Shown in pieces: positions 18,015 through 27,584 of a stretch of DNA of 28,790 bases (position 1 is the stretch's first letter; every line of letters starts with the position of its first letter). The notes below the pieces were generated by a model. That model ran no database searches. It was not told the origin of the DNA and worked only from the letters and a program-made list of their open reading frames with translations. This stretch comes from Sperchopsis tessellata. Taxonomy: Eukaryota > Arthropoda > Insecta > Coleoptera > Hydrophilidae. A program made the position numbers and the translations under genes. The DNA lies in assembly GCA_033557685.1 (NCBI GenBank), contig JAWQRN010000516.1:1-28790 (forward strand), written 5' to 3'.

Positions 18015-18321
18015 CTGCTCATGGAATCTACACCAAATATGACAATCAATACAGCTGCAATCATACAACCTAAGTATATGCCAGTAATTAGATTTAGTTG
18101 GGAAGCTGGAGGCGGGGTCAAATTTGGATTTGCTGCGGCAATTTCTCCAGGACAAAAATCAGCCCCACATAAGTTTAGTTTGCTTCCTCTCATATCATTG
18201 AATTCTAGATCAGTTTTTGTAGTGATAGGTAGATTTTCCAAAAGTACAGATGTAATATTCATTGGAAATGATGTATTAGATATGAGAAGTTTGACTTCGT
18301 CATTGACTCCAGATGAAAGTA
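18015..18321 (-). CDS. unc-93-like: UNC-93-like exon with extracellular loop
   Basis: The acceptor is TTTATTTTTTCAG|TA (CT at 18322-18323). The donor is AGCAG|GTCAGCA (AC at 18013-18014); C at +3 and C at +6 make it weaker than the others. It begins with two bases completing an Ile codon and leaves AG for Arg. It encodes LSSGVNDEVKLLISN, a long loop with three N-glycosylation sequons (NTS, NIT, NLT) and the conserved Cys pair in LCGADFCPG. A membrane segment, LITGIYLGCMIAAVLIVIFG, follows, and then VDSMSR. Cys-containing loops of the C-G-x-x-x-C-P type are typical of UNC93A-like proteins. The antisense frame 17934-18404 is a shadow. Confidence 0.95.
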
Positions 18322-18397
18322 CTGAAAAAATAAACTTGGTTTTAGCCAAAAACAAAAGACAAATATTTATGATTATAATTGTTAATAAACGGCTTAC

Positions 18398-18684
18398 TTG
18401 CTGAACTGATGAGATTTCCCCAAACTTGCGAAAATTGATAGAACATGAAGAATACTCCAAAGAATCTTGTCACTATAATGTCAGATGTGACTCCAACAAT
18501 TTTGCCGTAAGCTTCAGCTACCACGGTTAGATAGGTACATTTTGCACACCATAAAGGAGCTCCACCTAGACCTACCATTAGACCTGCTGGAATCATGGTG
18601 TAAAATTTTGGGTAGAACTGCGCTATAATGAATGGCATGTAAGCTATGAACGATATAGCTACTGTCCATTTACATTTTAGCCAT
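18398..18684 (-). CDS. unc-93-like: UNC-93-like, most upstream exon in the window
   Basis: The acceptor is ATTTATTTCAG|A (CT at 18685-18686) and the donor GCAA|GTAAGC (AC at 18396-18397). The first A ends a codon begun in an upstream exon. It encodes WTVAISFIAYMPFIIAQFYP, then MIPAGLMVGLGGAPLWCAKC and TYLT, and then GVFFMFYQFSQVWGNLISS. The G-G-A-P-L-W-x-A-K/Q-x-x-Y-L-T block and the F-x-Q-x-S-Q-V-W-G-N block are hallmarks of UNC-93. The 76-bp intron to the next exon is short. The in-frame Met codons upstream of 18684 are intronic and not a start, because the homology needs the first two membrane segments that are missing here. Confidence 0.95.
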
Positions 18685-18686
18685 CT

Positions 18687-19044
18687 GAAATAAATATAAG
18701 ACATTAGCCATATATTCAATATCATTGACTTACTACTACTTAATACGCGTTGTAATTGTCCTGAGATTAAAATTGTTTTTTTTTCTACCGTAAAGTACCT
18801 ATTATTAATTTCCTATTATTCAGTAGAAAATATGTTGATAAATTTCATTTCCAATATTGATTTAAGTTATGTAGTCGTTTATCGTTTTTACAGATAGACC
18901 AAATTATAATTGGAAACACTAAATAATCATAGTTATTTCATTAAAAGTTTGAGAAAAATATCACTTCGCATGTAGTAGAAAATGTTGCTGCTTAAAAAAT
19001 GTTGGTCGGGCCGCCTAGTAACAATTTAGACTATGATTCAGTGC
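18687..19044. other. Upstream intron, nothing recognised
   Basis: AT-rich. I searched on the minus strand for the N-terminal UNC-93 segments and did not find them. Confidence 0.5.
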
Positions 19045-19300
19045 GTAGACTTCCACGAACACAGTAAATATCTTATTTCTAGACTAGCACTTGTGAGACC
19101 TACATGTTATTCTATTAGTAGCACTTTGTAGAGCTGGTCGACACCTACAACTAGCATTTTTCAGAGCTACACAGAAATGTTTAATTAGCACTTATAAGAG
19201 CTAGATGTCTTGATAATGTATCCTGCAACGGCGGACGAAACAAAAACAAAAGCCAACACACGGATATCTCCCGGAAAACAAAGAAATTTACACTATGATT
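19045..19300. repeat. Dispersed repeat family R1, copy 3, with inverted arms
   Basis: The left arm (19045-19080: GTAGACTTCCACG, ACAGTAAATATCTT) is in the orientation of copy 2. The right arm (19190-19300: CCTGCAACGGCGGACGAAAC, CCAACACACGGATATCTCCC) is in the orientation of copy 1. Between them lies a 34-bp tandem array. This gives a roughly 256-bp unit with inverted ends, like a foldback element or two opposed terminal repeats. Confidence 0.7.
19085..19207 (+). repeat. 34-bp minisatellite, about four units
   Basis: TAGCACTTNTNAGAGCTACATG-like units start at 19085, 19119, 19152 and 19186, a period of 33-34 bases with clear sequence divergence between units. A single unit is also present in copy 1 at 4098-4115. 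Confidence 0.75.
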
Positions 19301-19371
19301 AAAAAAACATCTCATAAAGATATAAATGGTGGTTCTGTGTGTAAAGCGTCTAGAGATTCTTAAAAGTGCGA

Positions 19372-19398
19372 TTTGTCGACTGTTGCAAGGGACAATTT
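19372..19398 (+). repeat. R1-related fragment
   Basis: TTTGTCGACTGTTGCAAGGG plus ACAATTT is nearly the same as 25351-25379 (TTTCGTCCACTGTTGCAAGG...). It lies just right of copy 3 and in the opposite orientation to its right arm. Confidence 0.6.
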
Positions 19399-19399
19399 C

Positions 19400-21312
19400 G
19401 AGACGAGTGATGTTAGTTCAACGAATTAAGTGTTGACTCATAAAGATAATATCACTAAAAATCTTTTACATTTAATATCATCAACTTATTTTTAAGAATA
19501 TTGACATTTTCTTCAGCATGAGTTTAAACATATCTGTCTTAATTATTACTTCCGTGATTATTAGTGTGGAAGAGATTTTGTAATTTCATATTCACCCATG
19601 TTTTTGTGGTATATTGTACAAGTTACTAAATATTGGAAGGAATGCTGCATACACCGCGCTTCGAGAAATTCCACTTCACATCACGGCATCTTCAATGTAG
19701 TTCAGCTTTCCCAAAATGTGTTATTTGGACTCGTTCTTATGAAATAAGAATGTTAATTAAGCTATATACGAGAGATCGTACATTACACTATATACTGATG
19801 AGATACTTTAGAAAGTTATTAAATATTGCTTTCATAGTCACACATGTGGAAGCGATTTTGTCATTTTATTTGAATGAAACATACTTTTTGGGGTGCCTTT
19901 AGAGAAGAAGTTGTGCGTTCTATATCAAGGAATAGGTGGTGGTTGTCTCGATATCATGATAACTAAATTTTTTCCTCTAAGGGTAGTAAAACAGAATAGT
20001 AAAACCATATGGTGACGTGAAATAAATACGTATACATCATTGCTTTATTGATAAGTCAGTTGTAAGTTTGTTAGGGGCAGTCGGTTGCAAGTAGCAATAT
20101 CGGTGAGTGTATGAGGTAGGTTGGAATGGGAGACCCCGTTCCTATCTTATAAATAACCTGGGTGATAGGAATATTTCCGGCCCTGCTATAAAATTTCTTC
20201 GAACTGGTTATTAGGCCTCCGAAAATAATATTAATTTATGGAGAAACTGTGGTAAGTACAAATGGTGCACTATTCTGAAAAGAAACCCACTGAACGAAGG
20301 GCAACATGTTTACTTCCCGGGGCGATCAGTTGAGTCTACTACACTATAGCTGGTAAATTAGGCAGAGGGAGAAATCCCTGAGAAAGCCTGAAGAGTGGGT
20401 GCCTTTCAAGATACCCTTGATGTTGTTATTAGTACGTAGATAGTATGTAAGTCGCTGGAGATGAAGGGAGTTGTCTTTTGGATAACCGAAGAGCAAACGA
20501 GAAAAAAGTACCAGAACTTGAAAGGAGCACTGTAGTACTAGCCATACAGGGAGGGATGCCTTTGGGCCTCAATTACGTCAACATTAATGCGTATGGCAGT
20601 CTATTTCTAATGAAAATATTTCGAGAATTGCTAGATGGTAGATGGGACGATGTGGCAATTATGCTCACTGGAGCCTTAGTAAAAAAGCCTACGGTGTGTG
20701 CAATAGGTCTGTGAAGGAACACTGGTAGGTTCTGTTGGCTACGATCTTGTAATGGTAGTCTGTTCTCAAGGTATCGAACCCATGATATCGGATGATCGAA
20801 TGGTAAGGAAGTAACGATATAATAACAGGATATCGGTAGTAATACTAATTAGCGTACAGTGGAGTGAAAGTATTACACGTAGCAAGCTGGGAACAAACGT
20901 ATGGTACCAGAATTGTCAAATCTTTATGGCTATAACTATCGGTACTCATGTAACAATGTTACAAAAGTTACATATTTTGTGACTGAGCAAAAATTCTACC
21001 TTTAGGGGTTTTTGAAGAGGTAAATGTATTTGTGAAACATTTTATGTGATCCTTCCAGCTCTCACTCGGATGTGAATGAGGATGCACGAAGTCAAGTATG
21101 AGGAAGTATGTGGACAAATCTAAATAGTGAAACTAATTGGAGATATAAAAACGGTCCTCAGTGTAAGTTAGCAGCTCACTCTCTATAATAATAATTACAT
21201 AAGACAACGATAAAAATTTGATAAAATTTTTGGGTGTGCTGAGTCCGAAAATAATAATACAAAAGTTACATCACTTACCATTTTTTCACAATTAAATATT
21301 CAAAATGTAAGA
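19400..21312. other. 1.9 kb without a recognised gene
   Basis: Two weak internal matches exist: GTGGAAGAGATTTTGTAATTT (19565) against 19846, and AAGTTACTAAATATTG (19620) against 19813. The region 20000-21100 is visibly richer in G on the plus strand than its surroundings, with an open frame at 20478-20714 that resembles no family I know. GGTATCGAACC at about 20772 is a perfect Pol III B box on the minus strand, but no A box accompanies it. Possibly a decayed mobile element. Confidence 0.4.
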
Positions 21313-22104
21313 AATGCATTTTTTTTATCTAATGTTTGTGCTTGCTCCTTGGCCAACAAAGTGGATTTACTAAATTTCCATGTTTTATATGTAAGTGGGA
21401 CAGTAAAGCAAGAGATAAACACTGGTCCAGAAAAAAAATGGCTTGCAAGAGCAATCTTAAGACCTGGAGAGAAGAACATTTTACGTAAAAGTTTAATAGA
21501 TCCAAAAAAAGTTTGTCTTTCACCTCTTCACATCAAATTAGGTTTGATGAAACAGTTTGTAAAAGCCTTGCCTAAAAATGTTGAATGTTTTAAGTATATA
21601 TGTGAACAGATTCCTCATTTATCAGAAACCAAACTGAAAGAAGAGGTTTTCGTTGAGTCTGAAATTCGTAAAATGATTTCCGATTCCAACTTTGAAAATA
21701 AAATGACTACAAAGGAGAAAGATACTTGGACTTTATTTAAGCAAGCTGTGACTCAGTTTTTGGGCAAAGTATAAGACCCAAACTATAAGCTTATCGTACA
21801 TAATATGATAGACAAATTTAATAAGCTGGGATGTTTGATGAACCTATAAGTCCATTTCTTACACAGCTATCTTCACTTTTTCCCCGACAACTTGGGTGAT
21901 GTGAGTGAAGAGCAAGGGGAGCGGTTTCACCAGAACTTCAAAGTAATGGAGAAACGTTACCAGGGTCTGTGGAATGTCAACATGATGGGTGATTACCGCT
22001 GGTCACTTCACAGAGGAAAACAAAATGCATCACATCAGAGAAAAAGCTACATAAGGAGCTTCAAAGAGAAGAGAGAAAGGAAATACACAAAAATAAACAC
22101 TTGA
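21313..22104 (+). pseudogene. Arthropod transposon-associated conserved protein, nearly uninterrupted
   Basis: One frame runs from about 21313 to the stop at 22104, with only two internal stops (21772-21774 and 21847-21849) and no frameshift. It contains LSPLHIKLGLMKQFVKALPK, FKYICEQIPHLSETKLKEEV, NLGDVSEEQGERFHQNFKVM and EKRYQGLWNVNMMGDYRWSL. I recognise these blocks from a protein found in many copies in arthropod genomes and generally taken to come from a mobile element. I do not know its function. The conserved H/D/E/Q residues in GERFHQ and in PLHIKLG could be catalytic, but that is a guess. The apparent start near 21349 is a TTG, not an ATG, so the 5' part is truncated or lies in a lost exon. 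It ends in a Lys/Arg-rich tail and has an AATAAA at 22138-22143. Confidence 0.75.
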
Positions 22105-22137
22105 AGTATATGTATTTACGTTGTATATGGTGTGTTA

Positions 22138-22143
22138 AATAAA
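22138..22143 (+). terminator. Polyadenylation signal candidate
   Basis: AATAAA 34 bases after the stop of the 21313-22104 frame. Confidence 0.4.
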
Positions 22144-22699
22144 ATCTTTAATTAAACAAAAGTATCAGTTAAGTTTTTTATTTTTAATATATTTGCTCTT
22201 TTTTAATATATTTGTGGCCATATTTTGAGAGAACTGTGGATGATACAAAAAAAACTGATGCCAGATACGGGTTCAGCACTCAAAAATACATAAGATTCTG
22301 TTGTACTTGTTTAAAAAGTTTTCACCATTTTTTTTTTTTTTGTTGGATTGTGTTATTGTTATAATTTTCGAAGCTGATCCATCAACGGATTATCACGAAA
22401 CATAAGCTATTTAATATCATATTATAAGTATTCACCAGCATCAGTACTCGGTTGCAAACAAAGTTGCAGTTCTGAGATATGTTACTAATTACAGAAAAGT
22501 CAGTTGATCAAATCTGACCTTCCTATCTTGTACTTGCGATAAATCACAATTCCACGAAAGCGATTTCATTTAATTTATCAATAAATTAGTTTTAATTTTC
22601 TAATTTTCATGTTACGTTTATTTTAATTAAATTTTGTTTTCCTTTTCAAGGTGATAGTAAAATTTTAATTTTGGTTGATTACATCAAATACACTAATTT
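22144..22699. other. No recognised feature
   Basis: AT-rich with poly-T near 22328-22341. The last part may be the 5' UTR of LINE 2. Confidence 0.5.
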
Positions 22700-22714
22700 A
22701 AGTGTATAAAGACA

Positions 22715-23600
22715 ATGACTATGGAAAGCGATGGTGATATGGAATGGATAACTAATTTAATACCCAATAACAATGTTATTAATACTGATAAATTTTACAG
22801 TGACACCAAGCATAAACATACACCAGGTGCTGCTACAAAAAGTATTATTGAGAAATCTCCCGTCATAAGTAATAATAACACGTACAAATTAAACTCCTAA
22901 GAAAACAGATAAAGCAACGCCTCAGTTGCTCCCTACACTATATTTGTATAAAGTTCAGACGTCAATAGAAATGCAGAAAAAAGAAATCCAATGCAACTCG
23001 GACGAATTTTATACTCACACTCTTAATGCTAAAAATAATATTACCGATATTTGCAGTGCCGGTAAAAATCGCATTAAAATAATTATCAAAAATCCCCAAT
23101 TCGCAAATGAAATTAAATTCAGTCGCCCTAAACAAATTTGATCTCAAATCTTATATTACAAATATTTTGGTGCATCAACAAGGTGTAATAAAGAACGTGA
23201 CAGATAAAGGCATTTTAAATGAACTTGAATCCTCGCTAGTTATAGTTAATATTCGACGTTTAAAAGGTAAAAATATTATCGATAACGATGCGGTATACAC
23301 TAATACTGTTGTATTAACTTTTGATAGTCAGTCTCTTCCCCCTCGGTTCATTTGCTTGGATGAATAAGAAATGTTACATAGTACATCAAAAGACGTTTAC
23401 AATGCAACCAATCCGTTCTATATGACCCCAAAAAAGATCATAGATCTTTGATCTATATACATTTTCATGACGTTAAAGAATGCACTTCCACCACCTCATC
23501 CAACTGCTTACATTGCGATGGTTCTCTTATCTCTAACAACCATAATATTTCCCCAGAATTCGAATCAAAAAAAAAGAAGCCGCAAAATCATTGACATTAA
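22715..23600 (+). pseudogene. LINE 2 ORF1 (Gag-like), three frames
   Basis: The likely start ATG is at 22715 or 22721 (MTMESDGDMEWI). The frame shifts at about 22900 and again near 23110. The third part, 23107-23367, reads LESSLVIVNIRRLKGKN, then TNTVVLTFDSQSLPPRF. This matches the 'V-x-N-x-R-R-L...Q-T-V-x-x-T-F-x-G-Q-x-L-P' core of the Jockey/I ORF1. Another shift leads to Cys/His residues in ECTSTTSSNCLHCDGS (about 23478-23525), what is left of the CCHC knuckles, followed by HNISPEFE. ORF1 binds element RNA. Confidence 0.82.
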
Positions 23601-24189
23601 AAACATATACGGAAGAAGTGGATAATATAAATAAAGAACTAACCGAAACAAAAGCTTACAAACAACATTTCCAGAAAATAAAAACATAGAAGCAAGCAAC
23701 ACATTTAGCGCCCTGGAGGGTAATTACAACGAATTTCTATATATTCTAACTATAAACGAAGACGTCAGGAAAGTTATCATCCGTCACCTACTTTGAATGC
23801 ATTCACAAACAATGAAACACAAATATCAGAGGACCTAGTCAGAAACTGACAGCATACCAAAGAAACCGATCACTTGTCCCCTGTAAGGAATTTCGAAAAA
23901 CTTCACCCATTGATAACCCGTATCGACCCGAATTTAGCGATAAATTCTCTAACATATTAAACATTAACAAAACTAAACTACATAAAAACATAACTACGAT
24001 TTATAACACACTCTTCTCCTCCCAAACTCAGTTATAACTGACAATTTCAACCAATTACTTTTGTCTGCATTAAACAAATCTGTATATAATAAACCACCTG
24101 ATCAATCGTTTCCAGTAAAATGACAAGAATAAAAAGTATCCAATGAAATGATCGATATCGAGCAATCACACTACATTTAAATTTTTTTA
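23601..24189 (+). other. LINE 2 ORF1 end and ORF2 start, too decayed to read
   Basis: Between the knuckle remnant and the endonuclease. Lys/Asn-rich fragments occur in all frames and no motif can be supported. Confidence 0.5.
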
Positions 24190-25200
24190 AATGCTAACTA
24201 CATATATATCGCTTTAATTTCAGAAACATGGTTCAAAAATAATTATATTTGCAATCCCGAATTATAACATTTTTTATAAAAATAGATCTGATGGCAAGGG
24301 CGAGGTTGTTATTTATGTGGCTTCTCACTTAACATCTACAATTTATTATATTAATATGAATCAAAGTAGCCGGTTTCCTTTAATAAGGCAAATCTGAATT
24401 TTTTTACAACTTATAAATCACCTAATGTAAAAACTAGGCAAGTTGACTGGGAAAATATCTTCTCACAAATTAGATGGCGATTTTAATGCCCATCATAGAT
24501 ATTGGGGGTCGTCCCATAATAACGAAACGGGTAACTTAATTAACAACGTTGCTGACCGCCTTAATTACGTCATTCTAAAAGACGGATCTCCTACCAAATT
24601 AACACCGCTTAATTCTACCTCTTCGGCAATATAAATGCTTCAACACCCTCAACAACAATCTGAAAGTTTCCAAAAACAGTCAAGAAGAAATCAACCTCCC
24701 GTTGTAGCGGAATTTGGAGGTAATTGCTGAGACTTACCTGAAATGTATGACACCAGACTATGTACCAAATGTTGTTAAAACCTAGCACCCCAGAAACATT
24801 CCAACAATTTTCTAGCCTATTCTTTCTTGGTGAACACATGTCCAGGTCTTGATGGTTTTACATACTTAATGATAGAACACCCTTCCTATGAATATAAACT
24901 TTTTATTCTAGAAATTTATAACGACATATGGGTTCGGGGAAATATACGCAGTTCCCTTAGACAAAATCTATTTATTCTCAATCCAAAGCCTTATAAAAAA
25001 TTTCGTCCTGTATATCTTATATCTTGTCTCACCAAAAGATTTGAGATAATGATAAAATGGCGCTTAAAACCATGGTTATAAAGAGAAAACCTATTTTATG
25101 TAATGCAGTTCGGATTTCGTAAACGGAGAGGCACCATTGATGCCCTTACACATTTGGTCACAGACATTCAGTTATCTTTGACAAATAACACTCCATTATA
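24190..25200 (+). pseudogene. LINE 2 ORF2: endonuclease and N-terminal RT
   Basis: IALISETWF (about 24207) carries the endonuclease catalytic Glu. After shifts, DGKG, VVIYVASHL and LDGDFNAHHRYWGS (about 24469-24510) follow, the last being the conserved G-D-x-N-x-H-H motif. The RT begins with CPGLDGFTYLMI (24836 on), then IYNDIWVRGNIRSSLRQ and NPKPYKKFRPVYLISCLTKR, equivalent to the 'K.....YRPISLxSxxxKxxE' motif, and ends with MIKWRLKPWL at a stop near 25079. In another frame QFGFRKRRGTIDAL and THLVTDIQLSLTNN (about 25107-25192) are the next motif. The catalytic YxDD and everything after it is missing. Confidence 0.85.
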
Positions 25201-25273
25201 ACCTGAAGGTAATAAATCCAAACACATATATACCAATTCAAAAATCAGTTATTCTAGACACCTATTAAATGTA

Positions 25274-25385
25274 ATAGACATCCACGGTTATTATCTGTAT
25301 GAATGTTGTTTTCGGGTAGAAACCGTGTAGAGGCTCTGGCAAGTGCCGACGTTTCGTCCACTGTTGCAAGGGACATTTTGTAGAA
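25274..25385 (+). repeat. Dispersed repeat family R1, copy 4
   Basis: TAGACATCCACGG, then CCGTGT and GCCGACGTTTCGTCCACTGT with GCAAGGGACATTTT, are in the orientation of copy 2, but the copy retains the part that copy 2 has lost. GACGTTTCGTC at 25348-25358 is a perfect inverted repeat with a three-base loop. It lies between LINE 2 and LINE 3. Confidence 0.75.
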
Positions 25386-25473
25386 ACCTGATCACTAACC
25401 AGAAAATTTCTCTGTGACACCACCCGTAACAATAGACAACAGCCGAAGACAGCAGCCTGACAAGTAAAGTCTG

Positions 25474-26870
25474 TTGTGTATATTCAAAACACAGAAAATT
25501 AAGAAACATGCAAACAACCAAGAATTAAAGGAAACCTCCATCCATAGACCTAAAATACCACGTTTACATGAGAAGAAAGCAACAGATAATATAATAACAG
25601 TAGTAATTAATATCATTGAAAGTAAGATTAAAACTGACACAATCATGTCAGAACTAAACCATTTGACGTACTGGAGAGTTTACACGACAATAGTGATAAA
25701 CGATCAGAAAATAATAGATATAGGCAGAGAAATATTACATGGAACAACACCTAGGAAATCTCTATAGAATATTAGCCTAGAGAAGAAAATAGACGATTAA
25801 GAAAATAAATAGGAAAACTCACATAAGTAACAAAAATAAACATCTCTGTTAAGTTTCAAAAACAAATTACATACATAGTTGAAATAGAGAAATAGTAAAC
25901 ATAACAAGCATAAAAACAACAGAACGAAACACTTAGATACATTAGATCTATTAAATCAGAGATAAGTGCATTAGAAAAAAAGTGGTACATTAAGTGTAAT
26001 AGAAAGAAAACACAAAGCAGCTTCTTCAACAAAAATCAAAAAATATCCAACCAAAATTTGGACCCCAGTAACACAGAAACATCTATAGCCTAAAGTCCGA
26101 AACCGGAATAATTAGAAGAAATATCTGGTCTGTACCAATAAACCACAACAACAATGCAATGTGGCTCAACACAGAACGAGAAAGGACATCCAACATAACA
26201 CATGACAGACACACGAATTTTAACACAACATATACAAGAGGTCATCAAAAACACATACAGTTAGAATGTTCCTGGAAATGATCAAATTCAAAACTTCTGG
26301 GACAAAGAATTTACGTCAATACACAAATAATAGTCACAATATTCCAGAAATACATAGATGTATCAGACACTCCGCATGCGTTCATGATTACAGGAATAAC
26401 ATACTTAAAAGCTAAAGATAACGACACGGTCGACCGAGCGAAATACAGAGTGCTATTATAACAAGAAAAATAAATAAATTATGAATAATAAGGGTGCCAG
26501 AAAAATGCACAAGACTGTAAAGAACAGTATAAATACAGACATAATGGACCAAACCAAAATCAAGCACAGAACGATACACTGTGCCTACATTGACAAGTTC
26601 TATAGCATACCATACCCTGTCTCATAGAAATACTCAAACTATACAAATTTGACAACAAAATAATCACTTTTATACAACAGACCATGACTACGTAGAACAC
26701 AGCATTCATCATGAGAACATCCAACAATACATTGCAAATACGAAACCTACATATTAGAAGAGGACTCTTTAAAGAACATTCACTAAGTGCTTTATAATAA
26801 GACTGTATTAACAAAGCATATAAGAAAATGAATACTATTAATATTTAGGATAAAACCAAATTGAAATTTC
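25474..26870 (+). pseudogene. LINE 3 ORF: N-terminal region and RT
   Basis: The open part 25474-25767 has HEKKATDNIITVVINIIESK and IMSELNHLTYWRVYTTIVIN, then KSL, a stop, and NISLEKKIDD, a pattern seen upstream of RT in R4-like elements. Later TGITYLKAKDNDTVDRAKYR (26391-26450) is the first RT motif. NAQDCKEQYKY (about 26510) follows, and then YIDKFYSIP (about 26588), the degenerate motif A region. EILKLYKFDNKIITFIQQTM (about 26627) and HIRRGLFKEHSLSAL (about 26750-26796) follow. The latter is motif B, with the usual Q-G-D replaced by K-E-H. Motif C is not visible. Many stops and shifts are present. Confidence 0.75.
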
Positions 26871-27009
26871 ACACACAAGAAAATAACATATTAACAGCTA
26901 AACATAAAATAAGAATAAATCAAATTTTCAAATGTGAACTTTCCACACGAACAAAAGCAAAACGATCAATACATATACAATACACATCACATGTTCATTC
27001 GGCCATATA

Positions 27010-27270
27010 AAATTTAGTCACACAGATATAGAAGTCAGCCGTATCGTTAGCGTTAGTGGCCCAGTAATAGGCTACTAAGCGTGGGATCTCGGGTTTGAGA
27101 TCCAGAAGAGGTGTGATTAGTCTTTGTGGTGACCGTCCTCCGGGAGGGACCTAAAACTGTGGGTTCCGTGTATTGTACGTAATAGAACCCAATTACAATT
27201 TGAACACTGGATGCGGAAATATTAGCCATAGCAGCGGAAACAGGCCGATGTTAAATAAACAAATAAATAC
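27010..27270 (+). repeat. tRNA-derived SINE
   Basis: TAGCGTTAGTGG (27047-27058) matches the Pol III A box with one extra base. GGGTTTGAGATCC (about 27090-27103) resembles the B box with one extra base. A GC-rich body follows with CCTCCGGGAGGGACC (a hairpin-forming CCTCC/GGAGG) and GGAAACAGGCCGATG. It ends in an A/T-rich tail, TTAAATAAACAAATAAATA (27251-27270). The composition contrasts strongly with the A-rich LINE on both sides, which resumes directly after the tail, so this is an insertion into LINE 3. Confidence 0.75.
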
Positions 27271-27284
27271 CAGATCTAAAAGCC

Positions 27285-27584
27285 CTAATACGAAGAAAAT
27301 AAGGAGGAAGAGGTTTCATAGATATAACAAATATGCACTATAGGCAAATAAAAAACTTACGTACGTATTTCTACAATAATCAAGACTCGAACAGACTACA
27401 TAGTATTCTCATCAACCTAGATACGCCAACATCCTTACATCTCAATGACCACGCTTACAATATAACTAGCGAAATAACTGCAAACGACGCAAAGATAGAA
27501 ATATGGAATATGATAACTCTTGATGGAAAACACATGGCCCACGGCAACTGTACGCGAATTTCTCTTATGTGCATTCGTCAGTGA
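27285..27584 (+). pseudogene. LINE 3 post-RT region
   Basis: KALIRRK, a stop, then GGRGFIDITNMHYRQIKNLR leads into TYFYNNQDSNRLHSILINLD and IEIWNMITLDGKHMAHG. The block corresponds to the 'GGRGxxDIxxLHxxQIxxLRxYF' segment after RT in R2/R4-like LINEs. The open part from ATG 27333 ends at 27584. The Cys/His motif and endonuclease that normally follow are not seen. Confidence 0.72.

Larger units (their letters stand above)
5221..18684 (-). other. unc-93-like: UNC-93 / UNC93A-like gene span (five 3' exons and their introns)
   Basis: Minus-strand gene with exons 18398-18684, 18015-18321, 16758-16917, 5605-5872 and 5221-5489. Summed coding length is 1291 bases. Codon phases close at all four junctions (A|TA, AG|G, phase 0, T|CA), giving about 429 residues to the stop. 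The UNC-93 family comprises multi-pass membrane proteins of the MFS fold; nematode UNC-93 is a regulatory partner of a two-pore potassium channel in muscle. The substrate or partner here cannot be read from sequence. The family is usually around 450-550 residues, so the first membrane segments and the start codon are missing. Introns are 76, 1097, 10885 and 115 bp; the third is filled with mobile elements. No in-frame stop or frameshift was found in any exon, so the gene looks functional. Confidence 0.93.
22700..25205 (+). mobile_element. LINE 2: Jockey/I-type non-LTR retrotransposon, decayed and 3'-truncated
   Basis: A Gag-like ORF1 (22715 to about 23600) is followed by an AP-endonuclease (about 24190-24640) and the N-terminal half of RT (about 24820-25200). 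The element stops abruptly around 25205, before RT motif A, shortly before a copy of repeat R1. It differs from LINE 1 in having a Gag-like ORF1 with a knuckle-like end, so it is a different clade. Confidence 0.85.

Noticed and set aside
17934..18404. A 156-codon plus-strand frame
   Set aside because: It is the antisense shadow of the UNC-93 exon 18015-18321.
20768..20785. Possible tRNA gene on the minus strand (perfect B box)
   Set aside because: No cloverleaf, no acceptor stem and no A box at the proper distance. An 11-base degenerate motif is expected by chance about once in such a window.
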